Origin: Flavivirga eckloniae
GTDB taxonomy: Bacteria > Bacteroidota > Bacteroidia > Flavobacteriales > Flavobacteriaceae
NCBI RefSeq assembly: GCF_002886045.1
Contig: NZ_CP025791.1
Span: forward strand, 434,001-498,000
Direction: 5' to 3'
Length of the DNA stretch: 64,000 bases
Positions 25,501 through 33,579 of the stretch are shown one piece after another; positions within the stretch are counted from its first letter, which is position 1, and every line of letters starts with the position of its first letter. A model generated the notes under the pieces. The model was not told the origin of the DNA. It saw only the letters and a list, made by a program, of their open reading frames with translations, and did no database searches. A program made the position numbers and the translations under genes.

Positions 25501-28299
25501 CAGGATTTTGAAAATGATATCCGTTTCCACTTCAAAGGTCAAGGATTTATGACCGATGCCAACTTTAATGCTGGCACTACAGGGCTTCCTCTTGGAGATC
25601 CTAAAACGGGTAAATCTGCCGATTTAGATGCCCTAGTCGCCTATGTAGAATCCTTGAATGCTTTCGATCCAAGCCCATATCGAAATACCAATGGTAGCCT
25701 AACTGCGGATGGAGCTGCAGGAAAAGCTATATTCGAAAACTTAAAATGCCATACGTGTCATTCTGGTTCCGATTTTACCGATAGCAGTACAGGTAAAATG
25801 CACGATGTAGGAACCATTAACAATAATAGCGGCCAACGCTTAGGCAAAAACCTATTAGCGTTGGATGTACCAACCTTAAAAGATGTTTGGGCTACAGCCC
25901 CATACTTGCATAACGGAGCTGCTAAAACCTTAACCGAAGTGTTTACAACTTACAACACCAACAATAGTCATGGCGCAACATCTACATTAAGCACAACCGA
26001 AATGGCTCAATTAGAAGCCTATCTTAAACAAATTGATGGATCGGAATCGGCACTAGCAACACAACAAATATTAAAAATAGCCAGTCCAATTGACGGAACA
26101 AACATCGACAAAGCCGATCCTATAAAACTAAGTGTTGAAACAAATTTAACTGGGGTTACAAAAATTGAATACTATGTAGACAATACCCTAATTGAGGCAG
26201 TAACTACAGCACCATTTGAATCTTTATGGACTCCAATAATTTGGAAGACATATACCATTTCTGCTAAGGTATTTTATAATAATGGTCATACTGCCTCAAT
26301 AACCCCAGATATAAAAGTAAAGTATAAGAATACTATAGAAGTTATGTTTGTTGTAGGCGATAAGAATAACTTAACCCTAGAAGATCAAAAAATAAAATCG
26401 AGGTTAGAACAACTGTTCGGTTTCCAAATAACGTTGTTCTCTGATGAAGAATCCACAAGCCCACAATCTGCCAACCCATTTGATATGGCATTAATATCTT
26501 CTACCGTAGATCCCAGAGAATTAGGGAATGATTTAGAAGCTGCCAAAGTGCCACTAATGACCTGGAATCCGTTTATGTATGGTAAACTAAAAATGACAAC
26601 GGGAGGATTAAACACCGGATACGGATTTACACAAAATGGATTTTCCACAATTACCGTTTCAAACCCTACACATCCTATGGCGGCAAGTGTGGGTGCCAGT
26701 ACAGCTTTGTATTCCATAACACAAGCTCTGCCATTTGGGAAACCAACAACAGAAGCCATTGTTATAGCCAAGGCCGGAACGCAACCCATTCTTTTTGGCT
26801 ATGAAGCAAGTATTGCTATTACTTCAAGACGCGTGGCTTTCCCTCTAAGAGATCAGTTTATGCATCTGCTTACTGCTGATGGACTCAAAATGTTTGACGC
26901 CGCCGTATTATGGACGCTTCATGGTGGAGATGCTACTACCCCTATTGCTCCATTACCGGATGTTTATTTTGAATCTCCTGTAGATGGTCAAATGGTAAAT
27001 ACACCGCTAAATATCAAGTTTAAAACCGAAGGCTGGAGCATTCCCTCTCAACAATACAAACTCAGGTTCAGAATTAATGGTGGAGACAGAGGTTTGGTAA
27101 CCAGCAATACTGAATTTACAGATCCGACAAATTTACCTGAAGGCCTACACAAATTAAGCCTGCAGATGGAACGTAGCGATAATTCACTTACCGCTTTGGG
27201 TGATACCATAACCGTTAATGTTACAAACAATCCTTTACCAGTAGGCCCAACAGTTACAATAGAAACACCTACTAATGGTGGGGTAATTGGCCCGAACTTC
27301 GATATCAAGTTTTCAACCTTCAACTGGGATATTACCCCTGGAGGTCGCCACGTAAAATATTTTATCGATACTATAGAACAAGGTTCAGTTTTTGCAACAA
27401 CCCCGATTCCTGTAAGCAATCTTGCAGAAGGACTACATACCCTTAAATTCGTTTTAGTTGAAGCCAATGGAACCCTAGTAGGAAACCCAACAGAGATTAC
27501 CTTTACTGTAGATCCAAGGTTTGGCAATTTACCAAATACAGATTTTAGTGTTGAATACCGTGATGATAGCTCTGGTAACTCCACACAAGAACTAAAACCC
27601 TTTTTCAATATTGTTAGTGAATCTGCGCAAAACCTGCCACTTAGCGACTTTAAGATCCGATATTGGTTTACGCCCGAACATACAGTCCCCATGGCTTTTA
27701 ACGTCGATTATTCTCCAATTTCAAATATAACAGGAGCTTTTGGTACATCAGGCACGCAAAATTACCTTGAAATAAGCTTTGCAGCCTCATCAGGTAACTT
27801 AAATGCTAATAGTAAAGCTGGACCAATACAAACCAGACTACATCACTCCGGGTATCAAACTCACAATCAAAATAATGACTACTCATACGATGCTGGTAAA
27901 ACATCATTTCAGCCCCATGCTTTAGTAACACTGTATCAAAATGGTATTCTGGTTTGGGGCTTAGAGCCTGTAGGAGCTATAGCTAGTAGCAGTAAACAAT
28001 CTAAAATTCCTAACTTAGAAAATGACATAGCTACGGGTATTGGTAATCCTGACCATGTCTACTTAAACATGCAAACATTCCCTAATCCTGTTACGCATCA
28101 TTTAACACTGCAAGGCAACAAAAATCTTAAAGGTGCCATGATTACTATCATGAACCTTTCAGGAAAAGTGATCCATATGCAAAACGTTAAGCAATCAGGA
28201 ACACGAGCATACGTAGATATGAACGCTATGATTCCGGGAATATATTTCGTTAAAATTAAACACGACAAGAACGTTCTTATTAAAAAAATAGTCAAATAA
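22504..28299 (+). CDS. Giant secreted multidomain protein: beta-propellers, PKD, diheme cytochrome c, Ig-like, CBM3 and T9SS tail
   Basis: 1931 residues. In order: a basic leader and hydrophobic signal (about 1-40); an LVIVD-like propeller (about 45-365); an Ig-like SbsA-type domain (about 366-475); a PKD domain (480-560, WDFGDGSPKTGW); a YVTN-type propeller (565-915); a diheme cytochrome region with CVSCH (950-954) and CHTCH (1082-1086) and the peroxidase-like TAPYLHNGAAKTLTEVF; an Ig-like domain; a ThuA/glutamine-amidotransferase-like fold (1280-1475); two Ig-like domains; a CBM3 carbohydrate-binding module (about 1680-1820); and a type IX secretion tail (FPNPV near 1860 to 1931). It should be exported to the cell surface. 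The function is probably redox chemistry on a bound polysaccharide, which is inference. Confidence 0.85.
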   Translation: MKSTNKKKRNWGITFFKKNNRKLYLIIILASLSIAFRSFIQVYDGTAGPEMTTQTWPAGTFLANFPEGDRISTYHRNYFFMNGQAGTSVWDISNPTAPKRIQFSNAANNGHRWWKLEGDLFYREYSVPEVQGTGYKYLDISNVLDRKPVTASSILYNVNDGQSNYDNLETFPHTIDGSRVFDMRTGVQVDDIPTTVALPDIVVRIGNYVFYAPQTGAISVFDFGDPLNIKFLGSFGGNVPHEQYSTAIQLWRNHLVFMSGNQGPDALVGFNISDPTNVTKSFSLHSDQITLGRYMIFQDEYGFSGRFDRGVKFNFETMQIAQEFIPPSSDETVQFIDNQWMPIGHILVASGDDKTSIFTHQDGLDIKPPTVGHHFPVSGAINQPQTTTLGFVINETLNDLTVNDQTIQVSPLGGAPIQGDVTTTSYQVVNYAPKQALLPNTTYEVKFVEGGIKDAVGNGMEEYIFYFTTGGDTTNQSPQITGINLSTPSPITISTGVNFTANATDADGNTLTYRWDFGDGSPKTGWIGNTTSHTYTEAGNYLVQVQVSDNNGGFIVGSQSIVVVPNLPVNLPTQSGPITVDATNRIVWSVNPDNNTVARVNADNLTKINEVAVGKDPVNVALDGTGKAWITCRDSDEVYILNTNGSFQTKIVLPKGSRPYGIVFTPDGTRGFISAFGSGKLIEVSPSTNTITNTIDIGPTPRALAVTSDGSKLFVTRFISPDLEGQVWEINLNTFALTKTIPLALDNFTVDNGNAGRGLPNYVAGIAINPDNSSAWSVAKKDNILRGLARDGKPMTFDNAVRTAISPINLTTSTEELTKRLDIDNHGQPSSALYTPTGNYLFITMQGNNRIVVIDPKKGLELLKKDVGKAPQGIAIDPTTNRVFVKNFMSRNVTVFDASEMITTGSTTLTELATISTVSSETLSPVVLKGKQIFYDAADLRMGTDGYISCVSCHSDGTQDGRTWDFTDRGEGLRNTISLVGRAGTGHGRVHWSANFDEIQDFENDIRFHFKGQGFMTDANFNAGTTGLPLGDPKTGKSADLDALVAYVESLNAFDPSPYRNTNGSLTADGAAGKAIFENLKCHTCHSGSDFTDSSTGKMHDVGTINNNSGQRLGKNLLALDVPTLKDVWATAPYLHNGAAKTLTEVFTTYNTNNSHGATSTLSTTEMAQLEAYLKQIDGSESALATQQILKIASPIDGTNIDKADPIKLSVETNLTGVTKIEYYVDNTLIEAVTTAPFESLWTPIIWKTYTISAKVFYNNGHTASITPDIKVKYKNTIEVMFVVGDKNNLTLEDQKIKSRLEQLFGFQITLFSDEESTSPQSANPFDMALISSTVDPRELGNDLEAAKVPLMTWNPFMYGKLKMTTGGLNTGYGFTQNGFSTITVSNPTHPMAASVGASTALYSITQALPFGKPTTEAIVIAKAGTQPILFGYEASIAITSRRVAFPLRDQFMHLLTADGLKMFDAAVLWTLHGGDATTPIAPLPDVYFESPVDGQMVNTPLNIKFKTEGWSIPSQQYKLRFRINGGDRGLVTSNTEFTDPTNLPEGLHKLSLQMERSDNSLTALGDTITVNVTNNPLPVGPTVTIETPTNGGVIGPNFDIKFSTFNWDITPGGRHVKYFIDTIEQGSVFATTPIPVSNLAEGLHTLKFVLVEANGTLVGNPTEITFTVDPRFGNLPNTDFSVEYRDDSSGNSTQELKPFFNIVSESAQNLPLSDFKIRYWFTPEHTVPMAFNVDYSPISNITGAFGTSGTQNYLEISFAASSGNLNANSKAGPIQTRLHHSGYQTHNQNNDYSYDAGKTSFQPHALVTLYQNGILVWGLEPVGAIASSSKQSKIPNLENDIATGIGNPDHVYLNMQTFPNPVTHHLTLQGNKNLKGAMITIMNLSGKVIHMQNVKQSGTRAYVDMNAMIPGIYFVKIKHDKNVLIKKIVK

Positions 28300-28321
28300 C
28301 ACTATTGTGTATCAACATAAA

Positions 28322-28496
28322 AAGGTCTCAAAAGTTCTTGGGTTGTCATTTTGAGTACTTCAGCTATGCTCAGTATAAACTAAAGTCGAAAAACCTCAAT
28401 ACTCTAATAAACAGATGTTTATTTTTTGAAAGATTCTTCACTTTAGCCTGTCTTGAGTGACAGTCGAAAGGTTCTGAATGACACCTTTGAGACCTT
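28322..28496. repeat. Palindromic element with 11-base terminal inverted repeats
   Basis: AAGGTCTCAAA (28322-28332) and its perfect complement TTTGAGACCTT (28486-28496) enclose a second pair, TGTCATT (28344-28350)/AATGACA (28477-28483). The inside carries TCAGCTATGCTCAGT- and AAAGATTCTTC-like pieces known from dispersed intergenic repeats of this phylum. A related element occurs at 35886-35966. Confidence 0.65.
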
Positions 28497-28536
28497 AGTT
28501 TTTATATTTTAATAACTAAATGTCTGCCTGAGAATC

Positions 28537-28843
28537 CTACGGTGTACCCACAAATATGGCTGCATATTAAATAATAATTTTACAAGGATAGACACTAATT
28601 TCACGAATTATCACAAATGGCTCTAAACACAAATTATTTAACAATAAACAAACAATGTTTACTCATTAATAAATTAAAGTACAGAAATATAATAGAATTA
28701 AATCGGGTTTGGATTATAAAAACAGACTGAAAGTCTGATTCGTGATTATGAATAGTATAGAGAACTATACATCATATTGAGGTTTTACTCGTGTAAATCT
28801 GTGTAATTTGTGGCTTGATTAAAAAGATGTGGGTACACCGTAG
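28537..28843. repeat. 307-base element bounded by 16-base perfect inverted repeats
   Basis: CTACGGTGTACCCACA at 28537-28552 is repeated in reverse complement at 28828-28843. Inner flanks are also partly complementary (TTTCACGAATTATCACAAAT against TCTGTGTAATTTGTGG). No open frame lies inside. The size and ends suggest a non-autonomous element such as a MITE, but no target duplication is visible. Confidence 0.55.
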
Positions 28844-28934
28844 CTGAGAATCGAAGCAAAGAGGATTTATCGAATATACAAAATAACGTCAATAGTAAAA
28901 GAATACTCTACGATACCATACATCATTGATAAAA

Positions 28935-29687
28935 TCAAGAAATCAATTTATTTAAATGCCTTTCTGTTTTCATTTCTAAAGTAACTAACTCACCTTTATA
29001 AAATACACTGTTAAGTATCCAGGGAATAGGCAGTTTATGGGCATCGTCTTTACTTTTTATATGATTTATTTCTAGCGGAATATTCTTTTCTTTGGCATAT
29101 TTCCTTAGCATATTATTTGTATAAAAATCTGTAAAAGGACACGTGTTCGAATAGTAAGCAGTAATCCCTTCATTATTAGGACAAGTGCCTTTTTTAGCAC
29201 TATCCATTATTTGAGGAAATGTAGAATCAGGATTAATTTTTAATCCCCAAAGTTTAAAATATGGAGGGGCTTCATCAATGATTTCAAACCCCTGACATTT
29301 TAAAAAAATTGGATCCGTCATAAAAGGTCGTTTCTTATCACTGGAAATGGCAACAATACCGTCCATTCCTTGAGCCTTGGCATCTTCTTTACATTGTTCT
29401 AACAATTTCTTTCCGTTTCCTTTTCCTTTAAATTGTCCGGATACCCAGAAACAATTAATTACCATATAGTTTTCACCAACTAATGGCAACCAGGAATTTT
29501 CAATGGGTACATATTCAATAAAGACCTTCCCTCTAACATTCAACTTCTTAAAGGTATAGCCATTCTTAAACTCAGTTTTTAGCCAATCCTTCTTCTTTTG
29601 ATAACCGTCTTGACTTTTTTTATCACTTATTGCACAACAAATATGCTCATCTTCTATGTTCTTATCGTTTAACTTAACAATATCCAT
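28935..29687 (-). CDS. GNAT N-acetyltransferase with YoaP-like C-terminal domain
   Basis: 250 residues. Residues about 1-150 hold a GNAT fold with the acyl-CoA loop FKGKGNGKKLLEQCKEDAKA. The second half has GITAYYSNTCPFTDFY and an IPWILNSVFYKGEL ending, which match the YoaP-like domain found fused to GNAT domains in Bacteroidota and Firmicutes. The CPF motif resembles a thiol active site. The substrate is not known. It stands alone, convergent with the giant cytochrome gene. Confidence 0.82.
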   Translation of the reverse strand: MDIVKLNDKNIEDEHICCAISDKKSQDGYQKKKDWLKTEFKNGYTFKKLNVRGKVFIEYVPIENSWLPLVGENYMVINCFWVSGQFKGKGNGKKLLEQCKEDAKAQGMDGIVAISSDKKRPFMTDPIFLKCQGFEIIDEAPPYFKLWGLKINPDSTFPQIMDSAKKGTCPNNEGITAYYSNTCPFTDFYTNNMLRKYAKEKNIPLEINHIKSKDDAHKLPIPWILNSVFYKGELVTLEMKTERHLNKLIS

Positions 29688-29986
29688 ATTTATTGAATTT
29701 TAAGTGGAGTCGGTGGGTATTCTTTATTTTCATGGGGCTTAAGAAAGTGAATCACAAATTATATATAAGCTATACTTTTGGGATTCTTAAATGGTGGTTG
29801 ATATAATGATACACATCCAAATTTAAAGAGATAATGCTATAAAAAGAATGATTTTTATCATACTTAATGTACAATAGTATTGAAAAAACTTTCCTAGAAA
29901 GGATTAATTAATTGAATTGAAAGACAGAATAATATGAATAACCACATAAAAATTATATAGCTAAAATGGTGACATGCTACAGTTAT

Positions 29987-30018
29987 AAATGAATACATAG
30001 TACATTTTACATTCATTT
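29987..30018. promoter_or_regulatory. Inverted repeat AAATGAAT-N16-ATTCATTT upstream of the S24 repressor
   Basis: Perfect 8-base arms, 50 bases upstream of the repressor start. GCTACA half-sites lie on both sides (29976-29981, 30028-30033) and as TGTAGC at 30059-30064, overlapping the -7 box. Either set could be the autoregulatory operator. Assignment rests on symmetry and position. Confidence 0.4.
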
Positions 30019-30052
30019 TAAGATTCAGCTACATTTTTAAGCAAACAATGCT

Positions 30053-30060
30053 TATATTTG
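30053..30060 (+). promoter_or_regulatory. -7 element TATATTTG for the repressor/nuclease operon
   Basis: It matches TAnnTTTG eight bases before the ATG at 30068, so transcription should start at or within a few bases of the start codon and the mRNA would be almost leaderless. No TTTG is found at -33, as often in regulated promoters. Confidence 0.55.
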
Positions 30061-30067
30061 TAGCAAT

Positions 30068-30838
30068 ATGAAAACCATATCAAAAAACATTCGGCATTTA
30101 AGACAGCTAAAAGGACTTACCCAGGAAGCCTTAGCAGACAATCTACAAGTACCCCGATCTCGTATAAGCTCTTATGAAGAAGGGCGCTCTGCCCCTACCA
30201 TTGAGATGCTTATTTTAATTTCAGATTATTTTAAATTACCTATTGATATTTTATTACGCAACGACCTCACAAAGGCTACAGACACCTCTTTTATTGAAGT
30301 TGGGAACCAACGTGTATTATTTCCCATTACGGTAGATAATGATAATAATAACCTAATAGAAGTGGTTCCTATAAAAGCATCTGCCGGGTATTTAGCGGGT
30401 TACGACGACCCTGAATATATTGAACAGTTAGAAAAAATAAAACTCCCATTTCTACCCACAGGAAAACACAGGGCGTTTCCCATAAAAGGAGACTCCATGT
30501 TACCCATGAAAAGTGGTTCCTATGTTGTAGGTCGTTTTATTGAAGACAGAAATGACATTAAAAGCGGAAGAACCTATGTACTCGTAACGCTTAACGACGG
30601 TATGGTTTATAAAAGAGTAATAAATAATATAGAACTTAATAATTCGCTACTCTTAATATCTGATAATAAAATGTATCACGATTACAGTGTTCCTATAAAC
30701 GAGGTCCTAGAAATCTGGGAATTTACCTGTAGTATCAATACCCAGGAGTATGATGAACACGAACTTAAAATAAGTAGTATCATCAATATGTTTAATAATT
30801 TAGGGGTTGAACTAAAAGTTTTAGAAAAACGGCAATAA
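30068..30838 (+). CDS. XRE-family repressor with S24 (LexA/CI-like) peptidase domain
   Basis: 256 residues. The N-terminus is an HTH of the CI/Cro type (QEALADNLQVPRSRISSYEEG, residues 19-39). The C-terminal S24 domain has the nucleophile S143 in KGDSMLP and general-base K182 in MVYKRV. A candidate autocleavage bond Ala106-Gly107 is in KASAGYL. This is the architecture of repressors that cleave themselves on RecA filaments after DNA damage. The stop codon overlaps the start of the nuclease gene (TAATG), so both are translated together. Lambda-like repressors are prophage genes, but there is no prophage here. Confidence 0.9.
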   Translation: MKTISKNIRHLRQLKGLTQEALADNLQVPRSRISSYEEGRSAPTIEMLILISDYFKLPIDILLRNDLTKATDTSFIEVGNQRVLFPITVDNDNNNLIEVVPIKASAGYLAGYDDPEYIEQLEKIKLPFLPTGKHRAFPIKGDSMLPMKSGSYVVGRFIEDRNDIKSGRTYVLVTLNDGMVYKRVINNIELNNSLLLISDNKMYHDYSVPINEVLEIWEFTCSINTQEYDEHELKISSIINMFNNLGVELKVLEKRQ

Positions 30839-32196
30839 TGTACACCATAATAGATGTTGAAACTACAGGCGAAGGCAATAAAATTACAGAAATCTCTATC
30901 TTTAAATATGATGGCTCCCAAATTATTGATGAATTTACATCCTTAGTTAACCCAGAAATTTATATACCAGTTTATATAACAACTTTAACTGGTATTGATA
31001 ATGCCATGGTGGCTAAGGCTCCAACATTCTCTGAAATAGCTGAGGATATTTTAGCTATTACAGAAGGTGCTATTTTTGTTGCACATAGTGTAAATTTTGA
31101 TTACAACGTGATCCGCAATGAATTTAAAGCGATAGACATTGATTTTAGAAGAAAAAAACTATGTACCGTTCGACTCTCCAGAAAATTAATTCCCGGACAT
31201 AAATCCTATAGCTTAGGAAAAATTTGCAAAGCTCTGGAAATCGATATAAAAGACAGACACAGAGCAAGAGGTGATGCCGAAGCCACCGTTGTACTTTTTG
31301 AAAAGTTATTAGGTACCGAAGGTTCTGAAGCGGTATTTCAAGACTTTCTTAAAAAATCCTCAAAGGAAGCTACCTTACCTCCTCATTTGCCAGGCACCGT
31401 ATTTAATGCGATTCCCAATAGCCCAGGTATTTACTATTTTAAAAACAAGAAGGGAAAAGTTATCTATGTTGGTAAGGCAAAGGACTTAAAGAAAAGGGTT
31501 TTAGGTCATTTTTATAACAAAACAGAAAAGGAGCTTAATCTATGTCGTGAAACGGTGGATATTGACTTCGAGTTATCCGGTAGCGAGCTCATTGCCCTTC
31601 TTATGGAAGATGCCGCCATAAAGCAACACTTTCCTGAATTTAATCAGGCTTCTAAAAGAAATCCAAAAGCCTTTGCTATTTTTAGTTATGAAGACAGAAA
31701 AGGTATTATTCATTTAGCATACAATACGTTAAAAGCAACTCCTAACCCACTACTTACTTTATACAGCATTACAGATTGCAGACAGTTTTTAGAGCGCCTA
31801 TGCTCACAATTCGAATTGTGCCCTAAATATTGTCACTTGCAAGAAGGTGTCTCCCAATGCTCACATTTCAAGATTAAGAACTGTCATGGTATTTGTATTG
31901 AAAACGAATCTGTAAAAGGATACAATGGTCGTGTAAAAAATGCTATAACACATGCTGTAGAAAGTACTAAAAATGCTGTTATTAAATCAAAAGGAAGACA
32001 TCAAGAAGAAAACGGATTTATACTTATTAAAAATGGCCTATACTTAGGCTATGGGTTCATAGACAACTCTGAACAAATTACCACAACAGAAGATTTAGAA
32101 AACTATTTGACTCCTCAAAAGGATAATGTTGATGTACAGAAGATTTTGCGTGCGGCTATAAACAAGAATCCGCGAATTGTTAAGAATTTTGACTAA
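30838..32196 (+). CDS. DnaQ-like 3'-5' exonuclease fused to a UvrC/Cho-type GIY-YIG nuclease
   Basis: 452 residues. Residues 1-165 are a DEDDh exonuclease: D6/E8 in IIDVETTGEG, HSVNFDYNVI with the second Asp, and HRARGDAEAT with the last acidic residue and His. Residues about 190-290 are a GIY-YIG domain (SPGIYYF at 196, YVGKAKDLKKRV, Glu in MEDAAIKQHFPEFN). A cysteine group follows (C328, C332, C341, C349, C353), spaced like the iron-sulfur cluster of UvrC. UvrB-binding and helix-hairpin-helix parts of UvrC are missing. Fusion of this type is known as PolC/epsilon-Cho-like protein in Bacteroidota. It likely nicks damaged DNA and trims ends. Confidence 0.9.
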   Translation: MYTIIDVETTGEGNKITEISIFKYDGSQIIDEFTSLVNPEIYIPVYITTLTGIDNAMVAKAPTFSEIAEDILAITEGAIFVAHSVNFDYNVIRNEFKAIDIDFRRKKLCTVRLSRKLIPGHKSYSLGKICKALEIDIKDRHRARGDAEATVVLFEKLLGTEGSEAVFQDFLKKSSKEATLPPHLPGTVFNAIPNSPGIYYFKNKKGKVIYVGKAKDLKKRVLGHFYNKTEKELNLCRETVDIDFELSGSELIALLMEDAAIKQHFPEFNQASKRNPKAFAIFSYEDRKGIIHLAYNTLKATPNPLLTLYSITDCRQFLERLCSQFELCPKYCHLQEGVSQCSHFKIKNCHGICIENESVKGYNGRVKNAITHAVESTKNAVIKSKGRHQEENGFILIKNGLYLGYGFIDNSEQITTTEDLENYLTPQKDNVDVQKILRAAINKNPRIVKNFD

Positions 32197-32473
32197 TACA
32201 TAGACTTTTAATTATGGTTCTTCTTTCAATTCAATGAACAGAAAATAGGGTTTAGCTTCTTAGTTACACCTTTAAAAATAAAGTGATTATAAAACAAAAA
32301 TAACATCAATGACAATACAGGATTAAAACTCACAAAAAATCCAGTAAGTCATAAATAATAACTGCTTTAGTTACTTGCAGACAAATAACATCTCCCAATT
32401 ATTCAAAATTGTCCAAAAATGACAAATTATTCAAACCCGCTATGGGTAATTTCGTAGCCATAAAACCATACGA

Positions 32474-33547
32474 ATGAAAAATAGAATTATAGGAATAGAT
32501 GTTGCTAGATCATTAGCTGTAATAGGCATGATTATAGTTCATTTCAAAATTGTTTTTGGAGATCAGGGTAATGCTTGGATAAAAGCATTTGCCAATTTTT
32601 TTGATGGAAAAGCTGCAGCCACATTTGTTGTTTTGGCAGGTGTTGGATTGGCATTAATGACAAACTCATCTGTAAAAACACAAAATCTTGAAAAACTAAG
32701 ATTAATTCGAATCCGAATAATAAAAAGAGCCATTTTTCTTTTTCTTATCGGGTTATCCTATTTGTGGATATGGCCTGCCGATATATTACATTCTTACGGG
32801 GTATATTTACTCTTAACCCTATTCTTTATAAACAAAAAGGCGACTCCTATTCTAATCGCTGTAATTGCGATTATTGCAATATTTCCTTTATTGCTTTTAA
32901 TATGGGATTACGATAATGGATGGGATTTTACAACATTATACTATGACAACTTTTGGACCGTAAAAGGCTTTCTAAGAAATCTATTCTATAACGGCTATAA
33001 TCCTGTATTCCCTTGGGTAGCTTTTATGCTATTTGGGCTATGGTATGGCAGACAAAATTTAAATGACGAAAAATTTGTAAAAAAATCATTTTGGATAGGT
33101 TTGAGTGCCTTTATTTTTATTCAATTGTTTTCCAATGGAATGGTTCAATATCTTTCAAATAGTAATAACATCGCTTTTGAAGAAATTAACTCCATTTTTG
33201 GAACTGAACCTATGCCACCTTTGCCCATATTTATGATGAACGGTTTATCTATTGCGGTCACGACTATATCAGGATGTATTTTAATGTGTAGAAACACATC
33301 CAATATAATAATAGATGGATTATATAAAACCGGACGGTTAGCGCTTACATTTTACGTTGCTCATGTCGTTATTGGAATAGGTTTTATGGAAGAATTGGGC
33401 TCTGAAAACTTTGGAAACTACTCCATAGAATTCTCTGTGTTATATGCTTTTGCTTTTAGTTTCTTCTGCGCTTGTTTTGCATGGGTTTGGTTTAAGTATA
33501 AAGATGCTGGGCCATTGGAATGGGTTATGCGGAAGTTGACGGACTAA
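32474..33547 (+). CDS. Multi-pass membrane protein, DUF418/HGSNAT-like acyltransferase family
   Basis: 357 residues with about ten membrane helices. The start MKNRIIGIDVARSLAVIGMIIVH is the family signature (R.xgiDvaRalAvlGmi.vH); the first-helix Asp and the His are thought to act in acyl transfer. The context gives no substrate. Members move acetyl groups across the membrane onto glycans or are of unknown role. The 277-base gap upstream contains a direct repeat of ATTATTCAAA (about 32399 and 32426), possibly regulatory. Confidence 0.78.
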   Translation: MKNRIIGIDVARSLAVIGMIIVHFKIVFGDQGNAWIKAFANFFDGKAAATFVVLAGVGLALMTNSSVKTQNLEKLRLIRIRIIKRAIFLFLIGLSYLWIWPADILHSYGVYLLLTLFFINKKATPILIAVIAIIAIFPLLLLIWDYDNGWDFTTLYYDNFWTVKGFLRNLFYNGYNPVFPWVAFMLFGLWYGRQNLNDEKFVKKSFWIGLSAFIFIQLFSNGMVQYLSNSNNIAFEEINSIFGTEPMPPLPIFMMNGLSIAVTTISGCILMCRNTSNIIIDGLYKTGRLALTFYVAHVVIGIGFMEELGSENFGNYSIEFSVLYAFAFSFFCACFAWVWFKYKDAGPLEWVMRKLTD

Positions 33548-33579
33548 AAATAATTTAAATTAACAGAATATAAAGTTTT

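Larger units (their letters stand above)
28300..28934. other. Repeat-rich intergenic region
   Basis: 635 bases between convergent genes with no credible coding frame. It holds two adjacent inverted-repeat elements (28322-28496 and 28537-28843), which account for most of its length. Confidence 0.7.

Noticed and set aside
27048-27692. 214-codon and other long minus-strand frames inside the giant cytochrome gene (also 26385-26789)
   Set aside because: They are antisense shadows of a gene with clear domains; their translations show no domain or start context.
28537-28843. Insertion sequence
   Set aside because: The inverted repeats enclose no transposase frame; at most it is a non-autonomous element.
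30068-30838. Prophage origin of the S24 repressor
   Set aside because: No integrase, structural or lysis genes are nearby, and the gene is coupled to a repair nuclease rather than to phage genes.
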